Part shown: piece by piece, positions 56,363 through 64,000 of the stretch
Layout: each line of letters opens with the position of its first letter
Position numbering within the stretch: position 1 is the stretch's first letter
Assembly: GCA_024114885.1 (NCBI GenBank)
Contig: CP099420.1
Location: 1,488,001 to 1,552,000, forward strand
Length of the DNA: 64,000 bases
Reading direction: 5' to 3'
DNA from: Septoria linicola
Taxonomy: Eukaryota > Ascomycota > Dothideomycetes > Mycosphaerellales > Mycosphaerellaceae
Program-made: the position numbers and the translations under genes
The notes under the pieces: generated by a model
Told to the model about the DNA's origin: nothing
The model's input: the letters and a program-made list of their open reading frames with translations, nothing else
The model's database searches: none

Positions 56363-57283
56363 CTACGCGTTGACCTGGTGACCCCAGACACGGTGGACTG
56401 GACGTGCACCGAAAGTGCTGACTTTTAACAGGCTCTCGAGCTGAGCATCCGAGAGGTAGATGATGTCCTTGGAGACGAACCAGCGCAGACCCTCGAGGCA
56501 TGGTGGAGTGGTGAGGGAGCCCTTGTATGTCCAGAAGTTCTTGTAGTCGTTGACCTCAGAGATGGCAAGGTTCAAGTCGAGGGTGATCTCTGGGATGGTC
56601 TGGTTATTGAAGATGTCGGGAAGAGCAAGACTCTCAAGCTGCTTGTAGAAGGCAGAACCGGAGCTTGGGTTCTCGGCGGTGGCCTGGTCGACGAAGAAAC
56701 CAACGACAGCACGTGGAATGCCAGCATCATCGTAGTGCACGTAGTGGAGCTCGGCTCTTGGGGCATAGCCATCGATGGTGTGCTCGGCTGGTGCGTGTGT
56801 GTGCCAACTGCGGAAGTAGGCAGTCTCCTCCACGCCGTCGTGGCTGAACTGAATGGAAGCCTCTGTAGTGTTGTCGTCGGCAACAGCAGCGAGCGTAAAT
56901 TGAGGACCAAAGTCCCAGTTGTTCAGTGGTCCCTTCAGTGCCTTTGGGTAGTTGAAGACCGGTGGGCTGCTTTTGGCGAATCCCCAAGAAGTTTGCAAGT
57001 CAATGGGTGACTGTTGAGTGCCGGCAAAGCAAGCACCCCAGCCTGTCATGACTGTTAGTTGAGAGTATAGACTCCGTTCCGTGTGATTCGTACCTGGGCT
57101 CTGTGTGTTCCACTCCTCTGATTGATCGAAAGTCCATCCTCGAGTGTCCTCTACCACATTAGGAATGTGTTGACGCTTCTGAATGTGTGCGGGGTGGATT
57201 CCATCACGCTTGTACAGCTCCGGTGCACAAGCGGATGCAAGAGCCGAAATGGCGATGAGACCGATAGCTTGCTGGGCGATCAT
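56363..57283 (-). CDS. Secreted alpha-class carbonic anhydrase
   Basis: Exons 57094-57283 and 56363-57042 give 289 residues; the 51-base intron (gtacga...tgacag) has no stop and would add 17 residues if retained. The signal peptide is MIAQQAIGLIAISALASA, followed by dibasic sites (YKRD, QKRQ) that suggest a propeptide. The alpha-CA core has the QSPIDLQ start. Zinc ligands are His144 and His146 (SWHTHAPAEH) and His163 (AELHYVHYD), and the C-terminal YKGSLTTPPCLEGLRW lines the active site. The reaction is CO2 hydration to bicarbonate, acting outside the cell. A TATA element lies ~100 bases upstream of the ATG. The gene is intact. Confidence 0.9.
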   Translation of the reverse strand: MIAQQAIGLIAISALASACAPELYKRDGIHPAHIQKRQHIPNVVEDTRGWTFDQSEEWNTQSPGTNHTERSLYSQLTVMTGWGACFAGTQQSPIDLQTSWGFAKSSPPVFNYPKALKGPLNNWDFGPQFTLAAVADDNTTEASIQFSHDGVEETAYFRSWHTHAPAEHTIDGYAPRAELHYVHYDDAGIPRAVVGFFVDQATAENPSSGSAFYKQLESLALPDIFNNQTIPEITLDLNLAISEVNDYKNFWTYKGSLTTPPCLEGLRWFVSKDIIYLSDAQLESLLKVSTFGARPVHRVWGHQVNA

Positions 57284-57379
57284 GTCTGCTGAAAGAATGA
57301 CTGGGTACTGAGTGTACGTGTGGAGATTGGAATGTGTGTGATGCTATCGAGGAGTGTCCCATGGTGATGGGCTCCGCGA

Positions 57380-57387
57380 CTTATATC
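57380..57387 (-). promoter_or_regulatory. TATA box of the carbonic anhydrase gene
   Basis: A gatataag sequence on the minus strand about 100 bases upstream of the ATG at 57283. Confidence 0.5.
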
Positions 57388-58827
57388 TCTCAAATGAATG
57401 ATCAAGGCGACGAGCTCATGCCGTGGTGTCCTAGCGATGGGATGTTTTGCCAGGCAGTCCGTTTGTAGCCAAGGAGTACTACGAAGTGAAGTCGAAAGCA
57501 CGAGCGCCCACTGCGCCTCGAGATCTACGACAAGGGACGAGCCAACGCTGACCGCACCTGATGACTGACATTTGTCCAGTACAAGTCAGCAGAAATGCGC
57601 GTTGCTTGTAATACATAGTTGCGAGGTCAAGTGGTTGCCGAAACTCGCTGACAATGACTGTTCGCTGTAGTATAACATATCGACCATCAAAGTTATCCAT
57701 CCAGAGCTCTGGCTTTGCGCGTATCGTCGCGCTCGACACGCCTGACAAGATGTCGCACGTGGGTGTAGTCAAGCCACTAGCAAGATATCGCGACCATCGA
57801 CCAGTTTTCAGCCTGATAGCGATATTACTCCGGCACGCTATTGGCCCTGCAGCACATTTGAGCCTTGCAACTCCCCATGACTGAGTACCTCGAACGACTG
57901 GGGTAATCCTGGCATTGTCCCGAAAGATACTTCGGCCCTCCGACAGACCCTAGTTGATGAAGCGATGATGATCTGGAACACTTTGACGACATTATGCCTC
58001 CCACTCTCTTGGTCATCAAGCTATGACTGCCGGCGCCCGCAAGAGCAGCTACACAATGTATATTTCAAGGTGGTGTTCAAAGTCTCTCTATCAATACTGC
58101 GAAGAGACCAGCAATGATTCTGGCATGGACATCTAAACACGTTGCATGTGCTTTCGGCATCCTGCTGCCTCCGAACCTGCAACACCAAGAGGCGGCCAAG
58201 TCGACAAGAGGGACGGTCCAATTATCCAGTTGCTGCTGAGCATCAAGTAGATAGCACAGCCATGGCCGAGAGCTATAGCGTCCTTCGCTGCGACAGTGCG
58301 CTGGTAGCGAAGTATCGGCGGCTTTCGGCAGTCGAAGTTCAAGCGTTAGGACCGCGCTTGTGTCGAGTCGCTCTCACTCCCGGGAGTACACTCTCGATCA
58401 TCGGTACCCGTAGACGCGCGTGAACGTGGAGATGACGTGAGAGCGAAAAGTAGGCATTATCGAAAATTCCGGCCATGGTATCATGAATCATGATGAAGGA
58501 TCCTTGGATTGTATCTGAAAGTGGTGTTTCTCGCCCAGCGTATCGGCCGAAGGTGACCATTCTTTGATCTTGGGCCCAAGGCTCAAGCTATTGCGATTGT
58601 CTTGTACAATGTGTTGCGGAGACCTCCGCATTGCCTCTTGCCAAGAGGACAGGCAAGTACGCAATCGTGTTTGATGATCGTGCAACGAAGCATGGAAACC
58701 GACTCCCTGTAGCGATCATAAAGCTATGCAGCGGGGGGCGCCTGAGACACCAAGGCCATCAGCTCTGCACTGCTATGCTACCAGCGCGGCGCCCACCAGA
58801 TCGGTGGAGGGTTAGGAGCTGGCACCA
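57388..58827. other. Gene-poor region
   Basis: About 1.4 kb with only short open frames on both strands (none above ~97 codons) and no family resemblance. I saw no tRNA or repeat structure. It may contain decayed sequence. Confidence 0.45.
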
Positions 58828-59304
58828 TCATGGGACTGCCTGGATGCCACAATACATCTTGTAAGAGTATACAAGCCATCGGTCATTTTCCCGTGTCCAG
58901 CATGACAGGATCGTGGACGCCCTTTCTGTCGCCAATCTTGATGTCGTATCGTAGTACGAGCTGAGAATCACATGCAATATGACAGTTCCGCTCTGTAGTG
59001 CCTCGTCCACGATTCCTGAAGCGTTCGTGATTTTGACGTGAAGACCAGGGCTGGCATCAGCTACAGCCTTGTAGCCCTCAACAAAACCCTTCAACCCTAT
59101 GAGCCTATGGCCGTGAAGGTCGATCTCGAGATCCGTGGCGATACAATCGAAGAATGGGCTGGTGTAATTCCGCTCGTTCATGAGCTCGATGACTCTGCGG
59201 TTCTTGGCGACAAGCAAGTCAGATGTGAAAGATGTGGCTATGAAGCGAGGCTCCGAGAGCTCATGGATTCTGCTTCTATCATTATCCGTTTTGCTGGAGC
59301 TCAT
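58828..59304 (-). CDS. NTF2-like (SnoaL-type) small protein
   Basis: Single exon of 158 residues. Helical start, then a cone-fold pattern: RNYTSPFFDCIATDLEIDLH, LKGFVEGYKAVADASPGLHV, a central strand region (SGTVILHVILSSYYD) and WTRENDRWLVYSYKMYCG. This order matches small Dothideomycete proteins of the NTF2/SnoaL fold that I recall. Such proteins can be polyketide-type cyclases, isomerases or non-enzymatic; no catalytic residues can be assigned. The gene is intact. It is divergent from the broken P450-reductase fragment. Confidence 0.65.
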   Translation of the reverse strand: MSSSKTDNDRSRIHELSEPRFIATSFTSDLLVAKNRRVIELMNERNYTSPFFDCIATDLEIDLHGHRLIGLKGFVEGYKAVADASPGLHVKITNASGIVDEALQSGTVILHVILSSYYDTTSRLATERASTILSCWTRENDRWLVYSYKMYCGIQAVP

Positions 59305-59785
59305 TGTTGCATTGAAGACGATCGAGTGTGTCTAGTGCTTGGGTGAGATATAGGAATCGTGGCGTGCACTCGGGTCGTTTTGGCCAACGAGCTGAGCTCA
59401 GATCTACGTTGAAGCCCTACCGAAGCATGAAAAGGCTCCAAGGCACTACATGATCGCAGGCTCTGCATGCTCTGGCCGCGGTCGCCATATAGTAAGAAGT
59501 GATGAGGCCAATGCATGCTTGAGAACTACTCGCGCTTCCGAAGTCATCTCACAACGCGTTCCTCATCACGTGTACGTGACTTGTCACGCTTCCTTGGCCA
59601 TGTCCGAAAAACGTACGATTGTCGGCCACGATAGACGTGTGCGGAGTCATGATAGATGGCGGACCACAACTGATATGTTGATGAATATGTAGTACAGTGA
59701 GAGACGCGTCAAGGTGGTCTTCACGAGAAAAGCCGTGCCAAGTCCTTCGTGGTAATTTGCCGTTCTGGTCCTTGCACAGCAAGTC
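59305..59785. other. Intergenic region where an FMN domain would be expected
   Basis: A complete P450 reductase would have its membrane anchor and flavodoxin domain in this stretch, but no such motif is visible in any plus-strand frame. Nothing else recognised. Confidence 0.5.
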
Positions 59786-61295
59786 TTGCCGTTCTCCTTC
59801 CCGTCAACACGACGCCGTCACCTGCGGAGCCTGTTACTGCACAGCCTACTGTCCACCGCGAGGGCTGACGATGCTCAAGGCCAGACTGAAGAGCACTATT
59901 TGGAGTGGAAGGTGAAGGTATTTGGCTTGCTGAAAGAGCACATGCAGTACGAGGAGCATGACCCTGTGTATGAACCATCAATCCCGGTGGAGCAGGACTC
60001 AAGTCTCGAGCCTATCGACCTTCATCAAGGGGATCCGTACGTTCAGGACAGGAGCCGAAAGGCCGATCGTCTGGTATCACCAGTCCACACTCTACCAGTG
60101 AAAGCTACCAGAGAACTGTTAGGCATTGTCAAAGATCGAAATTGCGTTCATATGGAGGTCGACCTCCAGGAGTACCCCGGGCTCAAGTACAAGACTGGGG
60201 ACCATCTCGGCGTATGGGCCTAAAATCCTACAGCTGAGGTCGATATCCTGCTCCGCTGCCTTGGGCTTTCGGTCGCCCGCAATACCCCAATCTCTCTGAA
60301 GCCGCTTGAGCATGACTCAAAACTGAAAGCCCCGACGCCAACCTCAATCCAGGCACTTCTCAGCAGTTATCTTGAGATTTGCTCTGCTGTTTCTACAGAG
60401 ACGATTGCAGCGTTGATTCAATTCGCCCCGAACGAAAGCGCGAAGACGCATCTCACGCGTCTTAGCAGCGACAAAGCTGCCTACGACGAGCTTTCAAGCG
60501 CAGCCTACCTGAACTTTGGACGACTTCTACGACATGCAGCGCCCGAAGAGGGAGCATGGAATGGCTTGCCACTTGCCTTCATTGTTGAGGCGCTGCCTGC
60601 AATGCAGCCACGTTACTACTCTATCTCTTCTTCGTCGGTAACACACGCTCGTCAGATAGCCATCACTGCGATCGTATCGGACAAGCGGGTAGCGGGAGAC
60701 GCTGTCGTTCCAGGTCTTTGTACCAACCACCTACTCGGCGCGCAGCGTGCCCATCTGGCTGAATCATCGCACGAGACAAGAATCAATGCTCATGTTCGCA
60801 AGTCTACATTCAAGCTACCGGCTGTTCAGCCGCACCCAACCATCATGGTTGCAGCAGGCACTGGCATCGCACCATTCCGCGCATTCATCCAAGAAAGAGC
60901 TCGACTTTCCAAGATGGGTCGTCCCATCGGCCGCACAATTCTCTTATTTGGCTGTCGTAATGAATATGAAGACTACCTCTACAAAGACGAGCTGAGGGAG
61001 TGGGAGAAGATACCGGAGCTCCAACTCAGCGTCATTACAGCATTTTCGCGGCCGAGCGCTGGCGATAAGATTTATGTGCAGCAACGGGTGCAAGAGAAAG
61101 CCGATGAGGTGTGCGATCTTGTGTACGAAAAGGAGGAACTTCTACATTTGCGAATCGGCTGCCATGGCAAGAGATGTCTTGAAGGTGCTCGGGCAAGAGT
61201 TGCAAGCCCGACGAGGCTGGAATGATGATGAGCTCAGATCTTTTGTCGAAAAGCAAAAGCGGATCAGACGCTGGCAGCAAGATGTCTGGGGATGA
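59786..61295 (+). pseudogene. Truncated NADPH-cytochrome P450 reductase remnant
   Basis: From ~59867 the frame matches the end of the reductase FMN domain (TEEHYLEWKVKVF) and the FAD domain (VHMEVDLQEYPGLKYKTGDH, LGVWA). A TAA at 60221-60223 follows, then the same frame continues (NPTAEVDILL, AMQPRYYSISSSS, the NADPH site AAGTGIAPFRAFIQERARL). Near 61130 a frame change moves the C-terminus (RNFYICESAAMARDVLKVLG to WQQDVWG) into another frame, ending at 61295. The N-terminal anchor and most of the FMN domain are missing. An intact reductase passes electrons from NADPH through FAD and FMN to P450s; this copy cannot do so. It is probably an extra paralogue, as an essential copy is expected elsewhere. 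Confidence 0.75.
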
Positions 61296-61612
61296 ATGAA
61301 ATATTGATGAGATTATGCATATTCGACACTCTCGTGCATGTTCTACCAGTGTGTCTCTGCTCAAGTCGGTACGTCTCGGAGCGAGTTCTCCACCACTCCG
61401 CTCCTGTCGGCTGCCTCGGGTATTTGTGCCTCGCGCCAAGCATCTCTTTCACAATCTCTTTGGTGGAAGAGCTGGATTTATCCGGACTATGATCGTCTTA
61501 ACGCGAACTGGCTGGGATGTGGAGCCGTGACGGAAATGTATTTCAATGGTGGACACCGCTGTGCCAGTACGGTTGTCACTGCGAATCTGCCTGACCAGAG
61601 GCAGCGAACAAG

Positions 61613-63007
61613 ATGTCAGTCGTGAAAGCCCTAGGAATTGCAAGCATTGCTGGTGTTGCTAGTTGCTATGCTGTACCTGGTGCGGATCTCTCCCAATCAC
61701 TTTTTGCGAGGCAGGACATGAGCGATGCAGCTTGGCCCTACGGACCGTTCTCCACACAAGGGCGAGACATCGTCAACTCCCGGGGCGATGCCATCACATG
61801 GGCTGGCGTCAACTGGCCGGGCTCAGGCGAGACTATGGTCCCAGAAGGTCTTGAATGGGCTTCGGTGGAGGACATTATCGACCAGATTCACTCCGTCGGG
61901 TTCAACTTTATTCGGCTTACCTACGCCATCGAGCAAGTAGACCAAATCTATCTTCGGAACATGTCAGACGTCCCGCTGGAGGTGGCTATGATTAATGCTC
62001 TGGGATATGAAAATGGTACGAAGGTGACTCGCGAGATCGTGGCGAAAAATCCGACCTGGACGAAAGACACCGGACGGTTCCAGATCTGGGATGATATTGC
62101 CAAGGTGGCAGCATCGCGCGAGATCTACGTTCACCCCGATGTTCACGTAGGTACGGCAATGTGGTGCTGTAATAGTACTGACGGGAATGCTTGGTTCGAC
62201 GACTACAACTTCCCAGTGAAAAACTGGCATCGAGGACTGCAGTTTGTGGCTGAGTGGGCCAAGGGGCACTCTAACGTTGTCAGCATGGCACTGCGGAACG
62301 AGCTTCGACGTGCTATCAACATCACCGACGGCGGCAAGACACAAAACTATAACTGGGTCACCCTTGTCGGTAACAACACAGCAGCCACAGATGCCATTCA
62401 CTCCGTCAACCCTGACATTCTGGTGACCTGGAGTGGCATGCAGTTTGACCAAGATCTCTCAGCTCTCACAAACGGTCTCAATCTCAATACGGCACCATGC
62501 TACAAGTGCGATGCGATTCGTGATGGCTATAGCCGCGATGCGATCGTCTTCAATCTGGCAGACCATCCCTGGGCAGACAAGGTCGTGTATGAATTACATC
62601 TCTATTCAATGTCTGAGGATCAAGATACCGAGAACTGTCCTATCACACAAGCTCAGCTCTACCGCAATGGTTTCAATGCTCTTGGAATCGATAAGCCTGC
62701 GGCCTGCGATATTATCGATGACTGTCCTGAGGCCGTGCGACAGACACCGGTCATCATGAGCGAGTTTGGACATGCTCAGGATGCGACTTTGCTCAACGAC
62801 ACGTTACAAGGGTGCATCCGGAATTTCACCACTGCACACAACGTCTCCTGGGCTGTCTGGAGTCTTGCTGGCTCTTACAGAATTCGGTCTGGAGGCCAGG
62901 GAGTGTCAGACACCTGGGCACTTGGTAATTATGAGTGGAATGGCTGGAACTTCGAGCAGGGTATCGAACAGTGGTGGAAGCCATGGGTGCAGGCCATGCT
63001 CGGGTAG
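61613..63007 (+). CDS. GH5 family secreted glycoside hydrolase (endoglucanase-like)
   Basis: Single exon of 464 residues. The signal peptide is MSVVKALGIASIAGVASCYA, with a possible cleavage at FARQD. The (beta/alpha)8 core shows ITWAGVNWPGSGETMVPEGL, FNFIRLTYAIEQVD and HPDVHVGTAMWCC. The acid/base pair Asn-Glu is in MALRNELRRA, with YELHLYSM later, and the nucleophile Glu is in VIMSEFGHAQ. The C-terminus (NYEWNGWNFEQGIEQWWKPW) is typical of this fungal GH5 branch. Likely substrates are beta-1,4-glucans or related wall polymers. The gene is intact and has no intron. Confidence 0.88.
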   Translation: MSVVKALGIASIAGVASCYAVPGADLSQSLFARQDMSDAAWPYGPFSTQGRDIVNSRGDAITWAGVNWPGSGETMVPEGLEWASVEDIIDQIHSVGFNFIRLTYAIEQVDQIYLRNMSDVPLEVAMINALGYENGTKVTREIVAKNPTWTKDTGRFQIWDDIAKVAASREIYVHPDVHVGTAMWCCNSTDGNAWFDDYNFPVKNWHRGLQFVAEWAKGHSNVVSMALRNELRRAINITDGGKTQNYNWVTLVGNNTAATDAIHSVNPDILVTWSGMQFDQDLSALTNGLNLNTAPCYKCDAIRDGYSRDAIVFNLADHPWADKVVYELHLYSMSEDQDTENCPITQAQLYRNGFNALGIDKPAACDIIDDCPEAVRQTPVIMSEFGHAQDATLLNDTLQGCIRNFTTAHNVSWAVWSLAGSYRIRSGGQGVSDTWALGNYEWNGWNFEQGIEQWWKPWVQAMLG

Positions 63008-63536
63008 TCGTCCTTGCGTACAAAGTATGAAGTAGTAAATGCATTAATGCACATGTCAGCCAACATGTCCTTTGACTCGGTCCAGCGTTCATGCTTTCGG
63101 GCGGCAGAATACGTGGAACTATGGCTAAACCGGCTTTCCACTCGAAGATGCGTAAAGATCCGGGTCATCAGTATGTGAGCTTTCAAAGAGATGGCGGTCA
63201 TGTAAATATGGACGCACGATAGCTGAGTGATGCTTGAAAAGATGTTGCCCTCATATTCGGCCGTTGTCTAGATGACGACACGCGCGCTCCTGCCCGTCCT
63301 CAATTGAAGAAGTATCATACTCCGAAAAACTTGCCGATTTGTCTAAGTTAGAACGTGGAGTACCGGAATTCAGACCCTTTCCGTTTCGCCTTCTATTGCC
63401 GAAATAATCTCTAGACACCCATCCCTCCAGCTTCGCCATCCTCTTCACCTTGCGCTTGAGCGATCTTCAATCACACACTTCTGCCGGCCCCATGGGGATG
63501 TCTACATTCGGCTAGAATGTGCGACACAGGAATGCC
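63008..63536. other. Intergenic region
   Basis: 3' region of the GH5 gene and upstream region of the Zn2Cys6 regulator. No gene recognised. Confidence 0.5.
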
Positions 63537-64000
63537 ATGAGACCTGGCAAGGGTTGCGAAAGCTGCCGTGAGAGACACGTCAAGTGCTTCACCGAGAAAG
63601 GCCACTCAGCCTGCATGGGGTGTCTGGAGGGCATCGAGTATGCCAGTTTGCGCCAAAATTCCGCTTCAAGGAGGTGGCCTACGTTGATCTAGGATCACGT
63701 GGCTCGCATTCGCGCCAGAGCTTGACCTACGGCAAGCATCAAGTCTGGGTAAACACACGCAAGAACTGTATGTATGACTGACTAACGTATGCGTGAACGA
63801 CAAGTGCTCACTGCATCATAGTCAGTTTTATACTGGAAGATGGAAATGGCCTCGAGTATGGCGTGCCAGACGATGGAGACACTCATATTCCGCCTCCTGA
63901 AGCAGATTTCCAGCCATCGCCTGCGGTTGATCTGCCACGACGAGGAGCACCGATCGCCAGTATCTTGATCAGCGAACCTGACATCCAAACCGATAGAAGC
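63537..64000 (+). pseudogene. Zn2Cys6 transcription factor, 5' part, frame-shifted, runs off the window
   Basis: From ATG 63537 the frame reads KGCESCRERHVKC then SACMGCLEGIE, five cysteines of a binuclear zinc cluster. The sixth Cys (CQFAPKFRFKEVAYVDLGSR) is reached only by changing frame near 63637-63641. That frame runs to 63767 (WVNTRKN), and an intron (63768-63821, gtatgt...catag) joins to FSFILEDGNGLEYGVPDD, still open at 64000. The first exon and the splice otherwise look normal. One small indel therefore separates the zinc cluster from the rest. The lesion could be real or a consensus error. Targets are unknown. Confidence 0.65.

Noticed and set aside
1..64000. tRNA, rRNA, CRISPR or bacterial-type operons
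   Set aside because: No B-box-like tRNA signature, rRNA segment or regularly spaced repeat array was found by eye, and the gene structure is eukaryotic.

Overview
The window is nuclear DNA of a filamentous ascomycete. Most genes are split by short GT-AG introns of roughly 47 to 160 bases, and the proteins are typical of fungi: a Sec21 coatomer subunit, TAF6, Lrp1 and Nop6 ribosome-biogenesis factors, fungal MFS families, a hybrid histidine kinase, ArsH, an HsbA-type surface protein and a Zn2Cys6 regulator. Family resemblances (NACHT/ankyrin proteins, HsbA, the NTF2-like protein) point to Dothideomycetes, perhaps a Mycosphaerellales/Capnodiales relative. That placement is inference from remembered families, not from a search.

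Layout. 0.6-10 kb: a secreted Ser/Thr-rich protein, Nop6, a DHA1-type MFS carrier, a Plp2-like phosducin and gamma-COP. 10-14.6 kb: two ankyrin loci, one with a single in-frame stop and one heavily broken. 14.6-21.2 kb: a GH1 beta-glucosidase, a hypothetical gene, Lrp1, a SET-domain methyltransferase and PDCD5. 21.7-30 kb: a broken NACHT gene, a decayed fumarylacetoacetate-hydrolase-like gene, a GT31 glycosyltransferase, a small cysteine-containing secreted protein and a broken HsbA gene. 30-39.4 kb: a multi-pass membrane protein, ArsH, a hybrid histidine kinase with one in-frame TAG, and a coiled-coil protein with an N-terminal myristoylation-like motif. 40-51.3 kb: an SGNH hydrolase, an ACS-type MFS carrier, a LaeA-like methyltransferase, a cytochrome P450, TAF6 and a monocarboxylate-type MFS carrier. 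51.6-64 kb: two divergent secreted zinc-carboxypeptidase-fold genes around a TA-rich island, an alpha-carbonic anhydrase, an NTF2-like protein, a truncated cytochrome P450 reductase remnant, a GH5 glucanase and a frame-shifted Zn2Cys6 regulator that runs off the end.

The housekeeping genes read cleanly through every splice. In contrast, at least eight accessory loci carry stops or frameshifts, and several of these are otherwise intact genes with one stop codon. Some of the stops fit C-to-T or G-to-A changes in CpA/TpG context. The window is therefore notable for active gene decay in accessory functions (signalling, NACHT/ankyrin, P450 electron transfer, surface protein) beside intact carbohydrate-active and transport genes. 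All exon boundaries below were placed by eye from splice consensus and reading-frame continuity.
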